A stretch of DNA of 64,000 nucleotides from assembly GCF_031179145.1 (NCBI RefSeq), contig NZ_JAPSIB010000008.1:3287-67286 (forward strand), given 5' to 3'. The stretch comes from Brevibacterium sp. Its GTDB lineage: Bacteria; Actinomycetota; Actinomycetes; Actinomycetales; Brevibacteriaceae. The position numbers and the translations under genes were made by a program. The notes beneath the pieces were generated by a model, which was given only the letters and a program-made list of their open reading frames with translations, was not told the DNA's origin and did no database searches. This document shows positions 1 to 7,429 of the stretch, one piece after another. The number at the start of each line of letters is the position of its first letter. The stretch's first letter is position 1.

Positions 1-1
1 G

Positions 2-262
2 GAGAAGGCGGCCATGGAGCAGGTGCTCGACACGTGCCCCGGGAAGTCTGCCTTCGACGAGGATGTGTCATGGCCAGGGCGTGGCGAAGGGGACAAAGCG
101 CCGGAAGAGCCGAATGCTGATTCCGGCTCCGGTTCGGACGGGGCAACGCATTTTGAGAACTGCGCTGCCGCGCGGTCGGCCGGCGCGGCTCCCGTCCACC
201 GAGGCGACCCCGGCTATGGTTCCCACCTCGACCGAGATGGCGACGGGATCGCCTGCGAGTGA
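2..262 (+). CDS. Excalibur-domain protein, 5' end possibly outside window
   Basis: The C-terminal ~37 residues match the excalibur calcium-binding domain: a Cys in ENCAAAR, an AGAAP turn, a GDPGYG segment, and a DRDGDGIACE loop that resembles an EF-hand-like Asp cluster with a second Cys. In the family this domain follows a secreted nuclease or other extracellular module. The reading frame is open to the left edge. An ATG at 14 has a GGAG nine bases upstream, but starting there leaves no signal peptide, so I think this is the tail of a longer exported protein. The middle is a Gly/Ser/Asp-rich linker. Function beyond calcium binding cannot be judged from this fragment. Confidence 0.6.
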   Translation, partial: EKAAMEQVLDTCPGKSAFDEDVSWPGRGEGDKAPEEPNADSGSGSDGATHFENCAAARSAGAAPVHRGDPGYGSHLDRDGDGIACE

Positions 263-389
263 TCGACCGGCGTCTCCGACGTTTCGAGGTCGATTCGGTG
301 CGATTCTGAGAACAGATATCGGACCGAATCGACCTCGAGAATCGTGTCCCGGACTCGGGGTGGGGGTTTCGCTGGGTCTGACCGGGTGA

Positions 390-869
390 TCAGACCTCGG
401 CGGCTGCTCGCGATGCGGCGCGCGACCGCTTCCGGGTTCCCTTCTTCCGGCCTCGGAAGATCAGCTGGTCGAGGCTGATCCGTCCCGGTCCGGCGGCGGC
501 CAGCAGGAGGGAGCCGGCTGCCAGGGCTGCGACGAGCTCCCAGCCGCCCTGGTCGACGAAGACTCCGGCAGTCAAGTGGACGAGGATCATCGCCCCGACC
601 ATGTTGATCGCCAGCAGCAGGCCCACGACAGGAGTGAGTGCGCCGAGGATGAGCAGGGCGCCGCCGATGAGTTCGACGTAGGTGGAGAACGGCGCCGCCA
701 CCTCGGAGGCCGGCACACCCATCTGGTGGAACGACTGGGTCGTTCCCGCCACGGTCCATTCGCTGAACTTCTGCCACCCGTGAGCCATGAAGATGACGCC
801 GAGGCCGATTCGGGCGATGAGAGTGACGATGTCGCGAACGACGGTCGGGAGTCCAGTGGTGGCGTACAC
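390..869 (-). CDS. DoxX family membrane protein
   Basis: A 159-residue protein with four predicted transmembrane segments and the DoxX signature: an early ARIGLGVIFMAHGWQKF helix, then GALLILGALTP and NMVGAMILVH helices. DoxX relatives are small membrane proteins linked to thiol/redox homeostasis or quinone chemistry, but many are uncharacterised. I place the start at a GTG (869) because GGAGG lies five bases upstream. An in-frame TTG at 881 has no ribosome site. The C-terminal tail is very basic (RGRKKGTRKRSR), likely cytoplasmic. It stands alone, facing away from the next genes. Confidence 0.8.
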   Translation of the reverse strand: MYATTGLPTVVRDIVTLIARIGLGVIFMAHGWQKFSEWTVAGTTQSFHQMGVPASEVAAPFSTYVELIGGALLILGALTPVVGLLLAINMVGAMILVHLTAGVFVDQGGWELVAALAAGSLLLAAAGPGRISLDQLIFRGRKKGTRKRSRAASRAAAEV

Positions 870-1078
870 GCCTACCTCCAATGAGTAGTTGAAATTGCAA
901 CTGAACGGTACGTGCTGAACATGCCGGTTTGCTGAAAGCCAGATGCGAGCATAGTCGGACTTCCGCCTGCGGACGAGTTCAGCCCTCCCTGAACGTGCGA
1001 AGTCCTCCGGTCACCGGCGGGCAGGTCTGCTGCGCCGGAGCCGGAGGACCCGGGAAGGCCGCTCAGGCGGGGATACGA

Positions 1079-1357
1079 TCAGCGGTTGACGAGCTTGAAG
1101 AACGTGCTGTCGCTGCCGTCCGACTTCTGCTCCTGGTAGAGGAAGGCGAGGTTCTCGTCGTCGAACTTCTTGAACCAGTCGTCCCAGCTGATGTGCTCGA
1201 GGTCGTCCTTGCCGGCCCCGCCGGGGAAGTCGATGCGCAGGACGCCGGGATCACCGCCCGATTCGGTCGAGCGCACACTGGCGGGTTTGCCGTCGTGGGC
1301 CTCGACCCAGCTGCGGATCTCGTCGTGGTCCGTGGTCGTCGTGCTCTGTGATGTCAT
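1079..1357 (-). CDS. Small conserved acidic protein of unknown function
   Basis: A 92-residue soluble protein that starts with a Ser/Thr/Asp-rich tail and contains a compact acidic domain: WVEAHDGKPA, then RIDFPGG and a WDDWFKKFDDENLAFLYQ segment. I know this arrangement from short actinobacterial proteins of unknown role, sometimes misannotated as glucan-branching enzymes. No membrane segment, signal peptide or catalytic motif is visible. An AAGGGAC ribosome site lies upstream of the ATG at 1357. It is a single gene with no operon partner. Confidence 0.65.
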   Translation of the reverse strand: MTSQSTTTTDHDEIRSWVEAHDGKPASVRSTESGGDPGVLRIDFPGGAGKDDLEHISWDDWFKKFDDENLAFLYQEQKSDGSDSTFFKLVNR

Positions 1358-1494
1358 CGGTCATTGTCCCTTCTCTTGGTGTGATCAGGTCAAGACGTGA
1401 GGGCGGCAGTGCCGCCTGTCACTGTTTCCACGCTATCACCGGCCGGCCGGCGGAGCAGGAGGAGATTCGAGGCGGAGGAGCAGTTCGAAGCAGT

Positions 1495-1560
1495 GGCCCA
1501 TCCGGAGAATCGAAGCAGAGGCCCGCCCGGAGAATCGAAGCTCAGGCCCGGGAGGAGAGA
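1495..1560. repeat. 25-bp direct repeat, 2.6 units, intergenic
   Basis: Two near-identical 25-bp units (1495-1519 and 1520-1544) share the core GGAGAATCGAAGC, followed by a partial third copy beginning GGCCCGGGAGGAGAG. The repeat lies in the 280-bp gap between the acidic protein and the MoaB-like gene and has no evident coding role. Confidence 0.7.
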
Positions 1561-1638
1561 CTGCGTTAGGCGGCGACTGTAAGTGAGGACGGGCGGAATC
1601 GAGCGAACTCTGGAACGCTCTGCCCGGATCGTGGAACA

Positions 1639-2295
1639 ATGACGGGTGAAACAGCGACGGGAAGTGTGACCGCATCGTATACGGAAAAGATGATCTTTGT
1701 GACCAGTGAGAACACCATCGTGGGCGTCACCAGTGAGGACGCGGCCAGCGAGAGCACGACGACCACCCTGGATGCGACGGCCCTCCTCGGGGCGGGTCGC
1801 GGGGCAGCGGTGATCATCGCGTCCACCTCGGCGGCGAGGGGAGAGGCGGCCGACACCACCGGTCCGATCCTCGTCGACTGGCTGCGCTCGCGCGGCTACG
1901 ACTGCCCTGAGGCCATCGTTGTCCGCGACGGGGAACCCGTCGGCCAGACGCTCCGGACGCTGCTCATCGACACTCCCGCGGACGAGCGGCCGCGCATCAT
2001 CGTCACCAGCGGCGGAACTGGCTTGGCTCCCGACGACCGAACTCCGGAATTCACCGCCGAGCTCCTCGAGCGGCAATCCCCGGGGCTCGTCTACGCGATG
2101 TGGCGCAAGGGCCTCGAATCGACCACCTCGGCGGTGATGAGCCGCGGCGTCGCGGGCGTGCGCGGACGCACCTTCGTCATCAACTTCCCGGGGTCGAAGG
2201 GCGGGGTCAGAGACGGGATCACCGTCATCGACGAGCTCCTCGAACACATCCAGACCTCGGTCGAGGACACCACCGATCACGGCCCGAGGGTCTGA
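1639..2295 (+). CDS. MoaB/Mog-family molybdopterin-binding protein
   Basis: The MoCF_biosynth fold begins near residue 55 (GAAVIIASTSAARGEA) and carries the pterin-binding loop SGGTGL at 124-129 followed by PDDRTPE, plus the conserved GVRGRTFVINFPGS strand-loop near the end. Family members adenylylate molybdopterin during molybdenum cofactor synthesis. The first ~50 residues are extra compared with the usual ~165-residue protein and look unstructured, so translation might begin further in. The ATG at 1639 has only a GGAAC upstream. The stop is five bases before fdhD, so the two genes probably form a molybdenum-enzyme maturation operon, although no molybdoenzyme is present here. Confidence 0.85.
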   Translation: MTGETATGSVTASYTEKMIFVTSENTIVGVTSEDAASESTTTTLDATALLGAGRGAAVIIASTSAARGEAADTTGPILVDWLRSRGYDCPEAIVVRDGEPVGQTLRTLLIDTPADERPRIIVTSGGTGLAPDDRTPEFTAELLERQSPGLVYAMWRKGLESTTSAVMSRGVAGVRGRTFVINFPGSKGGVRDGITVIDELLEHIQTSVEDTTDHGPRV

Positions 2296-2300
2296 TTCCC

Positions 2301-3326
2301 ATGCAGCAGCGCAGAGCCGTCCGCGCCCGGGTCCACCGTTTCGACTCCACGGGGGAGATCTCCGCCGGCCCCGATTCGCTGGCAGGGGAGGAGCCGCTGG
2401 AGATCCGGCTCGACGGCGAGCAGTTCTCCGTCACGATGCGCACGCCCGGAAACGACGTCGAACTCATCGCCGGCTACCTGCTCTCCGAAGGTGTCGTGGC
2501 CGAGATGAGCGACATCGAGGAGATCGACTTCTCGGCCGGGCTGGCACCCGATGGCTCCCGCAACTACAACCTCGCCCTCGTGAGACTGCGGCGCGGGATC
2601 TGGAGCGCCGACGCCGCCCCCGCGCGCTCGGTCTACACTTCATCCTCGTGCGGCATCTGCGGGACCGCGGCTCTCGACGCGGTGACCAAGACCTCGGCCT
2701 ACCCACTGATCCCGGCCTCCTGCCACTTCGATCCCGCGGCTCCCGCCCACAATCACTTCGATCCCGCGGCCCCCGCCCACAGCCACGCCGAGGTGGGCGA
2801 TGATTCGCACGCCGAGGCGGCCGACGGTCCCCACGCCGAGGTGGGCGATGAGTCGCACTCCGAGGTGACTGTTGACGAGGACGGCGAGTACCGGTTCCCG
2901 CCATTGCTGGCGGCCGCCCGCGTGGGGGAGCTGCCCGATCGGCTGCGCTCGGGACAGAGCGTCTTCGACAAGACCGGCGGAGTCCATGCGGCGGCTCTGT
3001 TCGCCGTCGGCGACGACCCGCACGCCGAACCGGAGCTCCTCGCCACCCGCGAGGACGTCGGCCGGCACAATGCTGTGGACAAGGTCATCGGCTGGGCGAT
3101 GGCCAACCGAGACCTGCCTCTGAGCCACACGGTCCTCCAAGTGTCCGCCCGAGCCTCGTTCGAGTTGGTGCAGAAGTCCGCGATGGCCGGGATCCCGATG
3201 ATGTCCGCGGTGAGTGCCCCGTCGGCGCTCGCCGTCGAATACGGCAGGAGCGTCGGCGTGACGGTGATCGGATTCAACCGCAAAGGCCGGTTCAACGTCT
3301 ACTCGTACCCCGAACGCGTGATCTGA
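2301..3326 (+). CDS. fdhD: FdhD formate dehydrogenase sulfur carrier, with His-rich insert
   Basis: FdhD moves sulfur from a cysteine desulfurase to the molybdenum cofactor of formate dehydrogenases. The sequence shows the family hallmarks: EEPLEIRLDG near the N-terminus, NDVELIAGYLLSEG, the catalytic Cys117-x2-Cys120 in SSSCGICGTAALD, then REDVGRHNAVDKVIG and the C-terminal FNRKGRFNVYS. The ATG at 2301 gives a start matching relatives; the frame is open further upstream but overlaps the preceding gene. At 341 residues it is longer than the usual ~280 because residues 142-193 are a repeat-built, histidine- and aspartate-rich insertion just after the Cys loop, where relatives have a short linker. 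Confidence 0.92.
   Translation: MQQRRAVRARVHRFDSTGEISAGPDSLAGEEPLEIRLDGEQFSVTMRTPGNDVELIAGYLLSEGVVAEMSDIEEIDFSAGLAPDGSRNYNLALVRLRRGIWSADAAPARSVYTSSSCGICGTAALDAVTKTSAYPLIPASCHFDPAAPAHNHFDPAAPAHSHAEVGDDSHAEAADGPHAEVGDESHSEVTVDEDGEYRFPPLLAAARVGELPDRLRSGQSVFDKTGGVHAAALFAVGDDPHAEPELLATREDVGRHNAVDKVIGWAMANRDLPLSHTVLQVSARASFELVQKSAMAGIPMMSAVSAPSALAVEYGRSVGVTVIGFNRKGRFNVYSYPERVI
2724..2879 (+). repeat. In-frame tandem repeats coding a His-rich insert in FdhD
   Basis: Two 30-bp units encode HFDPAAPAHN and HFDPAAPAHS, directly followed by four 24-bp units that encode HAEVGDDS, HAEAADGP, HAEVGDES and HSEVTVDE. All unit lengths are multiples of three, so unit gain or loss keeps fdhD in frame. Confidence 0.9.
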
Positions 3327-3432
3327 GGAGGCGCCGGCCCGACGTCGCCTCGCTCGACGCTGCGTAGCCCGGAGCTGTTCGGCTTCCGCTCCCCGGCCCG
3401 GTGGTGTTCGACTTGGGCTGTCCAACTTCCGC

Positions 3433-3461
3433 TTTTCAGCTGAGCACCCTCGGCGCATAAT
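3433..3461 (+). promoter_or_regulatory. Predicted promoter of a leaderless gene
   Basis: A TTTTCA -35-like hexamer (3433-3438) is separated by 17 bp from CATAAT (3456-3461). The ATG at 3469 is about where transcription would start, and no ribosome site precedes it, which suggests a leaderless mRNA. Confidence 0.5.
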
Positions 3462-3468
3462 AGAACGT

Positions 3469-3825
3469 ATGGACGAATGGGATGCTCCGGAATGGCTGAA
3501 CAGGTACAGAGCCTTCAAGTCGCTGTGCGCCGCCGTCTCGGGCGAATACATCCGGTTCAGTCTCACCACCGGTTGTGGCGACGTCTCGTACACGCATTCG
3601 CAGAGGACCGAAGGATTGCCCAACTATTCCTGTCGCCTCGAGGCCCGCGACGGCGCGGTGCTGATGCTCGAGCTCGACAACTGGCGGGGACGCCCGGATG
3701 ACGTCCGAAGGGTGGTCCGGAAATGGCTGGGGGAGCATTCGAACCTGCGCGGCTGCAAACCCGCTCAGACCCACTATGGAGGCGACGAGTATTGGCGGAC
3801 TCAGCTTCAGCATGCGAATCAGTGA
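3469..3825 (+). CDS. Hypothetical 118-residue protein
   Basis: A soluble protein rich in Trp and Tyr, with segments WLNRYRAFKSLCAAV, GYISYTHS-like GDVSYTHSQRT, LMLELDNWRGRPDDVRRVVRKWLGEH and CKPAQTHYGGDEYW. I do not recognise the family. The pattern of alternating strands and helices with three Cys would suit a small alpha/beta domain. There is no ribosome site, but a promoter-like pair places the transcription start at or next to the ATG. It is a single gene between fdhD and a convergent gene. Confidence 0.6.
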   Translation: MDEWDAPEWLNRYRAFKSLCAAVSGEYIRFSLTTGCGDVSYTHSQRTEGLPNYSCRLEARDGAVLMLELDNWRGRPDDVRRVVRKWLGEHSNLRGCKPAQTHYGGDEYWRTQLQHANQ

Positions 3826-3933
3826 AGCAATCAGCGAAGCACTGACTCAACCTCGAGCCCGCATCCCGGGTCAAGTCTGCAGATCAGCGAGGCACTGACT
3901 GCTGAGGTGGCCGTTGAGGCGACCGCTGAGAAC

Positions 3934-4983
3934 TCACTCGGTCGAGATCCGCTGTCGCAGCCGCTGACCGTGAGTGAGACGCTTGACGTCCAAGTCCGAA
4001 TCGAAGTTCGACCCCAGCGCCCCGGCCGCCACGCCCATCGCCGCGCTGAGCCAAGCGATGTCGAGATAGCTGGTGAAGGTCGCTTCCGTCTGAATCACCG
4101 TGCCGAGGAACTCGGGGTCGATGACGACCAGGCTGCCGAGCAGGATGAAGGTGACCAGGCAGAGGTAGAGGGCCACGGTGCAGGCGAGCAATGTCAGAAT
4201 CGTGGAGAGATTGTAGAGGAGGACGGTCGCGGCCCGGCTCTCATTGGGCGGAAAGTCCCACAGCCGGTGGGAGAAGATGAGCCAGGCGACCATGCCGAGG
4301 ATCGTCATCAGACCGATCGACAGCAGTCTCCCTGTCGACAGGTAGCTGGCCATCTGCCAGATCGAGCTGTAGAACACACCGAAGGCCCCCACGGCAGCGG
4401 CGGCGGCCATGATGCCCGAGAGTTTGGGCAGGGTTCGCCAAGGGTCGTTCGCCGCGACCATGCCCATGAGCAGTCGGATGTTCCCGGTCATCCGTGAGGC
4501 GTAGAGCGACAGCGCACCTGTCTCTTTGTGTTCCATCCACGTGCAGAAGCTCAGCTTCGGCTGGCGGACTCCCTTGCGTGAGAGGTTGGGGCGCATCCGT
4601 TCGATGCAGCTCATCAGGACGTTGAGAATCCGAACGTTGGGCCTGATCGCGCCGACTGCGGTGGAGCAGACGACGGCGACCCGGTGATCGGAGAACACCT
4701 CCGCGACCAGGGGGCGGCGGTGGAGGTGACGGGGGGCTTCGACGAGGACCAGGATGATGTCGATGTGCTCGTACTCGTCTACCGCCTCGGCGACGCTGTC
4801 GACGTCGATCCCGTAGTGCGGCGTCATCCTGACGGTCTCGATCCTGGTGGTCAGGTGGACCTTGGGTTCGAGATCGGAGTTGAGACGCTCGTCGAGTCTG
4901 TCCAGGACTCCCTGCAGGCGACGGCTGGGAAAACCGGGATCGGTGATGAGCAGGATCTCGAGCGGGGGGCGGGGCTCATTCAT
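3934..4983 (-). CDS. Membrane protein with soluble N-terminal domain, unknown function
   Basis: Residues 1-165 look like a cytoplasmic alpha/beta domain (LEILLITDPGFPSRRL, HIDIILVLVEAPRHLHRRPLVAEV, VAVVCSTAVGA), and residues ~185-325 hold four hydrophobic helices, including LSGIMAAAAAVGAFGVFYSSIW and TILTLLACTVALYLCLVTFILLGSLVVI. Related actinobacterial proteins are of unknown function and are occasionally misnamed after folate enzymes. The start ATG overlaps the stop of the upstream GNAT-like gene by four bases (ATGA), so the two proteins are translationally coupled and probably work together. Confidence 0.7.
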   Translation of the reverse strand: MNEPRPPLEILLITDPGFPSRRLQGVLDRLDERLNSDLEPKVHLTTRIETVRMTPHYGIDVDSVAEAVDEYEHIDIILVLVEAPRHLHRRPLVAEVFSDHRVAVVCSTAVGAIRPNVRILNVLMSCIERMRPNLSRKGVRQPKLSFCTWMEHKETGALSLYASRMTGNIRLLMGMVAANDPWRTLPKLSGIMAAAAAVGAFGVFYSSIWQMASYLSTGRLLSIGLMTILGMVAWLIFSHRLWDFPPNESRAATVLLYNLSTILTLLACTVALYLCLVTFILLGSLVVIDPEFLGTVIQTEATFTSYLDIAWLSAAMGVAAGALGSNFDSDLDVKRLTHGQRLRQRISTE

Positions 4984-5306
4984 TTCGGGTCAAGACTCCG
5001 CCGCGGATCCGTCGCACCGGGTTTCTCGACCACCACCACCGGCGCCGGCGACAGATGCGGAGAAGGCAGGTACCTCGCTGCGATCGGACACGTGGTGACC
5101 ACCGGCAGCCGGCGATTGACCGCATCTTTCATCGCCCGCGAGATAAGTTCCGCGCAGTGCTGGTCGGCGCTGTCCGGTTCGATGGCCTCGAGGTAGACGA
5201 AGACGACTTGATCCTTCTCGATCGTGTAATGCAGTGAGGCGACCAACTTGCCGGGCAGGTAAAGATCGAATTTCGACGCTCCCCGATTGTCGAGCATGGT
5301 GTACAT
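4980..5306 (-). CDS. Small GNAT-like protein (Acetyltransf_CG type), paralogue of 57191-57580
   Basis: A 108-residue protein: a beta-hairpin start (MYTMLDNRGASKFDLYLPG), strands KLVASLHYTIEKDQVVFVYLEAIE, a helix, and a strand ending VVTTCPIAARYL. This order matches the small YidJ-like GNAT family, whose last strand typically reads VVPLCP. The segment that normally carries the acetyl-CoA pyrophosphate loop (GQGLGS) reads DSADQHCAELI, so acetyl-CoA binding is doubtful. It shares most of its first 90 residues with the protein at 57191. An AGGAG ribosome site precedes the ATG, and its stop overlaps the membrane-protein gene. Confidence 0.7.
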   Translation of the reverse strand: MYTMLDNRGASKFDLYLPGKLVASLHYTIEKDQVVFVYLEAIEPDSADQHCAELISRAMKDAVNRRLPVVTTCPIAARYLPSPHLSPAPVVVVEKPGATDPRRSLDPK

Positions 5307-5605
5307 GAGACTCCTGGAAGACTCGTGCAGTGCCGCGTGGAACTTTCACTATCGACCGCAAGCAGATGGTCATGGTTCTGACCAGTCCACTTGTGGCGAA
5401 CGGTCCAGGAGCCAAGTGAAAGCAGCGCTGTTACTGGTTGACGGTTGGTTACCCCGTCAGTGTAAACGACTACAGCCGAATCCGGCGCGAAGCGCATTGC
5501 GGTAAAACGTAACAATCGCGTCAGGCTCAGCCCCGCGAATCGTCCGCCGGTGCTCACGAATCGTCCGCCGGTGCTCACGAATCGTCCGCCGGGACCCGTG
5601 AATCG
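5307..5605. other. 299-bp intergenic gap
   Basis: This holds the upstream region of the GNAT-like gene (minus strand), with no convincing promoter hexamers by eye, and the left part of a 21-bp tandem repeat. No open reading frame here looks real. Confidence 0.6.
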
Positions 5606-5672
5606 TCAGGCTCCGCCCCGTGAACCGTCCGCCGGGGCCCGTGAATCGTCCGGCTGGGCCCGGGAATCGAGG
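5534..5672. repeat. 21-bp tandem repeat, about 6-7 units
   Basis: Units of about 21 bp with core CGAATCGTCCGCCGG repeat from the intergenic gap into the 3' end of the topoisomerase gene. The first three are nearly identical and the later ones diverge. Inside the gene they encode the tail RAQPDDSRAPADGSRGGA, so the stop codon lies within the array. Confidence 0.75.
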
Positions 5673-6625
5673 AGATCACGCACGGCAGTCTCGGTGACAG
5701 GAAACCTGGCCGGGGCGTCGCCGTCGAGGAAGGCGTCGAAGAGACGCGGATCGACGTAGGAGTCCTGGGTGACCTTCGGAGTGTCGGCGAGGAACTGAGC
5801 GGTCACGTCGATCGCCTCCTTGATCAGCTTGCGCCGCTCCTTCTCACCCGTGCCCGCTGCCGTATCCCACGCCAGCGACTGACCTGCGACGACGGTGGCC
5901 CTCCAGGTGCGCAGGTCCTTGGCCGTGAAGCCGTCACCGGCCACGTCGCGGATATAGTCGTTGACCGCCTCGGCGGTGAGGCGCCGCCAGGCTCCGCCTT
6001 CCTTCGCGGCAAGCAGCTGCTGCGTCGGTTCCCGGCGGAGCATCGGTCGCACGGCTTTCGCAAGGTCGCTGTCCTCAAGGCTGACCGCCCACTCCTGGCC
6101 GCCCTTGCCCGTGAACTGGAGGGAGAGAGCGGAGCCGCTGACAGAGGCGTGCTGGATCTCCAGGGTCGACACTCCGTACGTGCCGTTGACCCGGGCATAC
6201 TCTCGGCTACCGATGCGCATGCCCGTCGTGTCGAGGATGCGGAACGCGGCAGCCACGGCCCGGCGACCCGTGCCGCCGCGGGAACGGAGATCGAGGGTGA
6301 CCCTCCGCCGCGCGTTCGGCAGCGCCCAGGCCAGGGACAACGACCGCTCGAACTTCTCTGCCTGCCGTTCGGCGATCCAATCGGGGTGGTAGATGTACTG
6401 CCGCCGTCCGGCGCTGTCGACACCCGTGGCCTGGATGTGACCGTCAGGACGCGGACAGATCCACACGTCCTTCCAGGCCGGGGGAATCGCCAATGACCGG
6501 ATCCGGTCCAGTTCCTCTCCAGGCGGAACTTTCGTCCCATCTCCGTACAGGTAGAAGTAGCCCTTCCCGGCGCCCTTCCTCCGGATCCCCTCGGATGAAG
6601 GGTCGACGTAGGCGATCCGCCTCAC
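5606..6625 (-). CDS. DNA topoisomerase IB (poxvirus-like)
   Basis: Type IB topoisomerases relax supercoils by nicking one strand through a 3'-phosphotyrosine. The N-terminal domain has GYFYLYGDGTKV and the LAIPPAWKDVWICP motif; the catalytic domain has the Arg in GMRIGSREYARVNGTYG, Lys in QFTGKGGQEW, the AKDLRTWRAT loop and the nucleophile Tyr in DSYVDPRLFDAF. The loop usually has His or Ala where Arg follows TW here. I place the start at GTG 6625, with GGAGAAGAGG ideally spaced, giving 339 residues, the usual size. A frame extension to 6904 has no family similarity. The last ~18 residues are encoded by a minisatellite. Confidence 0.9.
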   Translation of the reverse strand: MRRIAYVDPSSEGIRRKGAGKGYFYLYGDGTKVPPGEELDRIRSLAIPPAWKDVWICPRPDGHIQATGVDSAGRRQYIYHPDWIAERQAEKFERSLSLAWALPNARRRVTLDLRSRGGTGRRAVAAAFRILDTTGMRIGSREYARVNGTYGVSTLEIQHASVSGSALSLQFTGKGGQEWAVSLEDSDLAKAVRPMLRREPTQQLLAAKEGGAWRRLTAEAVNDYIRDVAGDGFTAKDLRTWRATVVAGQSLAWDTAAGTGEKERRKLIKEAIDVTAQFLADTPKVTQDSYVDPRLFDAFLDGDAPARFPVTETAVRDLLDSRAQPDDSRAPADGSRGGA

Positions 6626-6946
6626 GAATTCACCTCTTCTCCACTTCTCGACCGATGCCAGCGATTCAGCAGCTGGTGCAAGCGGTTCAGCGACTGGCGC
6701 CGCCGACGCTATCAATGTCGCCCATGATCCGTTTGAGCACAAGAGGGCTGGACAGAATCGGGGTTTCGTCCTAGGTCCACCGACGGCTCTCGTCACCCGC
6801 CGAACGCGCAGGCGCGGCGGCGTCTCCTGAGGTACGGCCTCGACTTTCGACCCAGGTGGAAGGAGAATACACTCACATCTGCGCAGCGCCGCGCCGAACC
6901 CCACGACTCGAACTCGTCAACCCCATGACGCGAAGCAGGAGGCCTG
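6626..6946. other. 321-bp divergent intergenic region
   Basis: It separates the topoisomerase gene (leftward) from the lipoprotein/Nramp operon (rightward). A candidate promoter for the rightward operon lies at 6845-6873. Nothing else convincing is seen. Confidence 0.55.
6845..6873 (+). promoter_or_regulatory. Candidate promoter of the lipoprotein/Nramp operon
   Basis: TTTCGA and TACACT are spaced by 17 bp. The predicted leader is about 70 nt and ends with a strong GCAGGAGG ribosome site before the ATG at 6947. Confidence 0.4.
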
Positions 6947-7429
6947 ATGACCACAGCGCGAGCGTTCGACAGATCGAAGACCATTCTGTCCCGGATGTGC
7001 GCGGTCGGCGCCGTCACTCTCATGCTCACCCTCAGCGGTTGCGTGACCGCGGAGGGGGGAGTCTGGGGTGACATGTCCCGCGCGGTGGAGACGACCACCT
7101 CGGCGGTGAAATCGGTGTCGAACACCTTCCGCCAGGTCCAGGAGGGCACGACCCTGACCACGGTCGCGGAGACGAACTGCGAGGAGATGTTCAAGCAGGT
7201 CGAGAAGTCGAACAAGCAGATCTACGGGCTCAAGGTCGACTCGGACGCGCAGTCGGAGGCCCGGCAGAAAGTCCTCGACGAACTCTCCGGCGCCGCCAAG
7301 GCGATCGCGAACGCCCAGGACTCCATCGAAGGCACAAGCAGCGACTCACCCGAACAGCTGGACGCCGAGCTCAGCGACGCCGTCGAGCGGCTGTCCGCCC
7401 TCGAAGACGAGTTGGAGGCGCGGCAGTGA
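6947..7429 (+). CDS. Secreted lipoprotein with coiled-coil character
   Basis: A 160-residue protein with a signal sequence (basic start, hydrophobic MCAVGAVTLMLT, lipobox LSGC around residue 31), so it is probably lipid-anchored outside the membrane. The mature part is helical with heptad-like spacing (ETTTSAVKSVSNTFRQVQ, EEMFKQVEKSNKQIYGL, DAVERLSALEDELEARQ) and one further Cys. I do not know the family. AGGAGG sits just upstream of the ATG. Its stop overlaps the GTG start of the Nramp-like gene (GTGA), so it is likely an accessory subunit or sensor for that transporter. Confidence 0.75.
   Translation: MTTARAFDRSKTILSRMCAVGAVTLMLTLSGCVTAEGGVWGDMSRAVETTTSAVKSVSNTFRQVQEGTTLTTVAETNCEEMFKQVEKSNKQIYGLKVDSDAQSEARQKVLDELSGAAKAIANAQDSIEGTSSDSPEQLDAELSDAVERLSALEDELEARQ

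Noticed and set aside
2100..2300. Long N-terminal extension of FdhD
   Set aside because: It overlaps the MoaB-like gene in another frame and has low-complexity Arg/His composition; FdhD homology begins at the ATG at 2301.
5441..5500. Sigma-B-type promoter (GTTT/GGGTA) for the GNAT-like gene on the minus strand
   Set aside because: The two elements are only about 9 bp apart, not the 13-16 bp needed.
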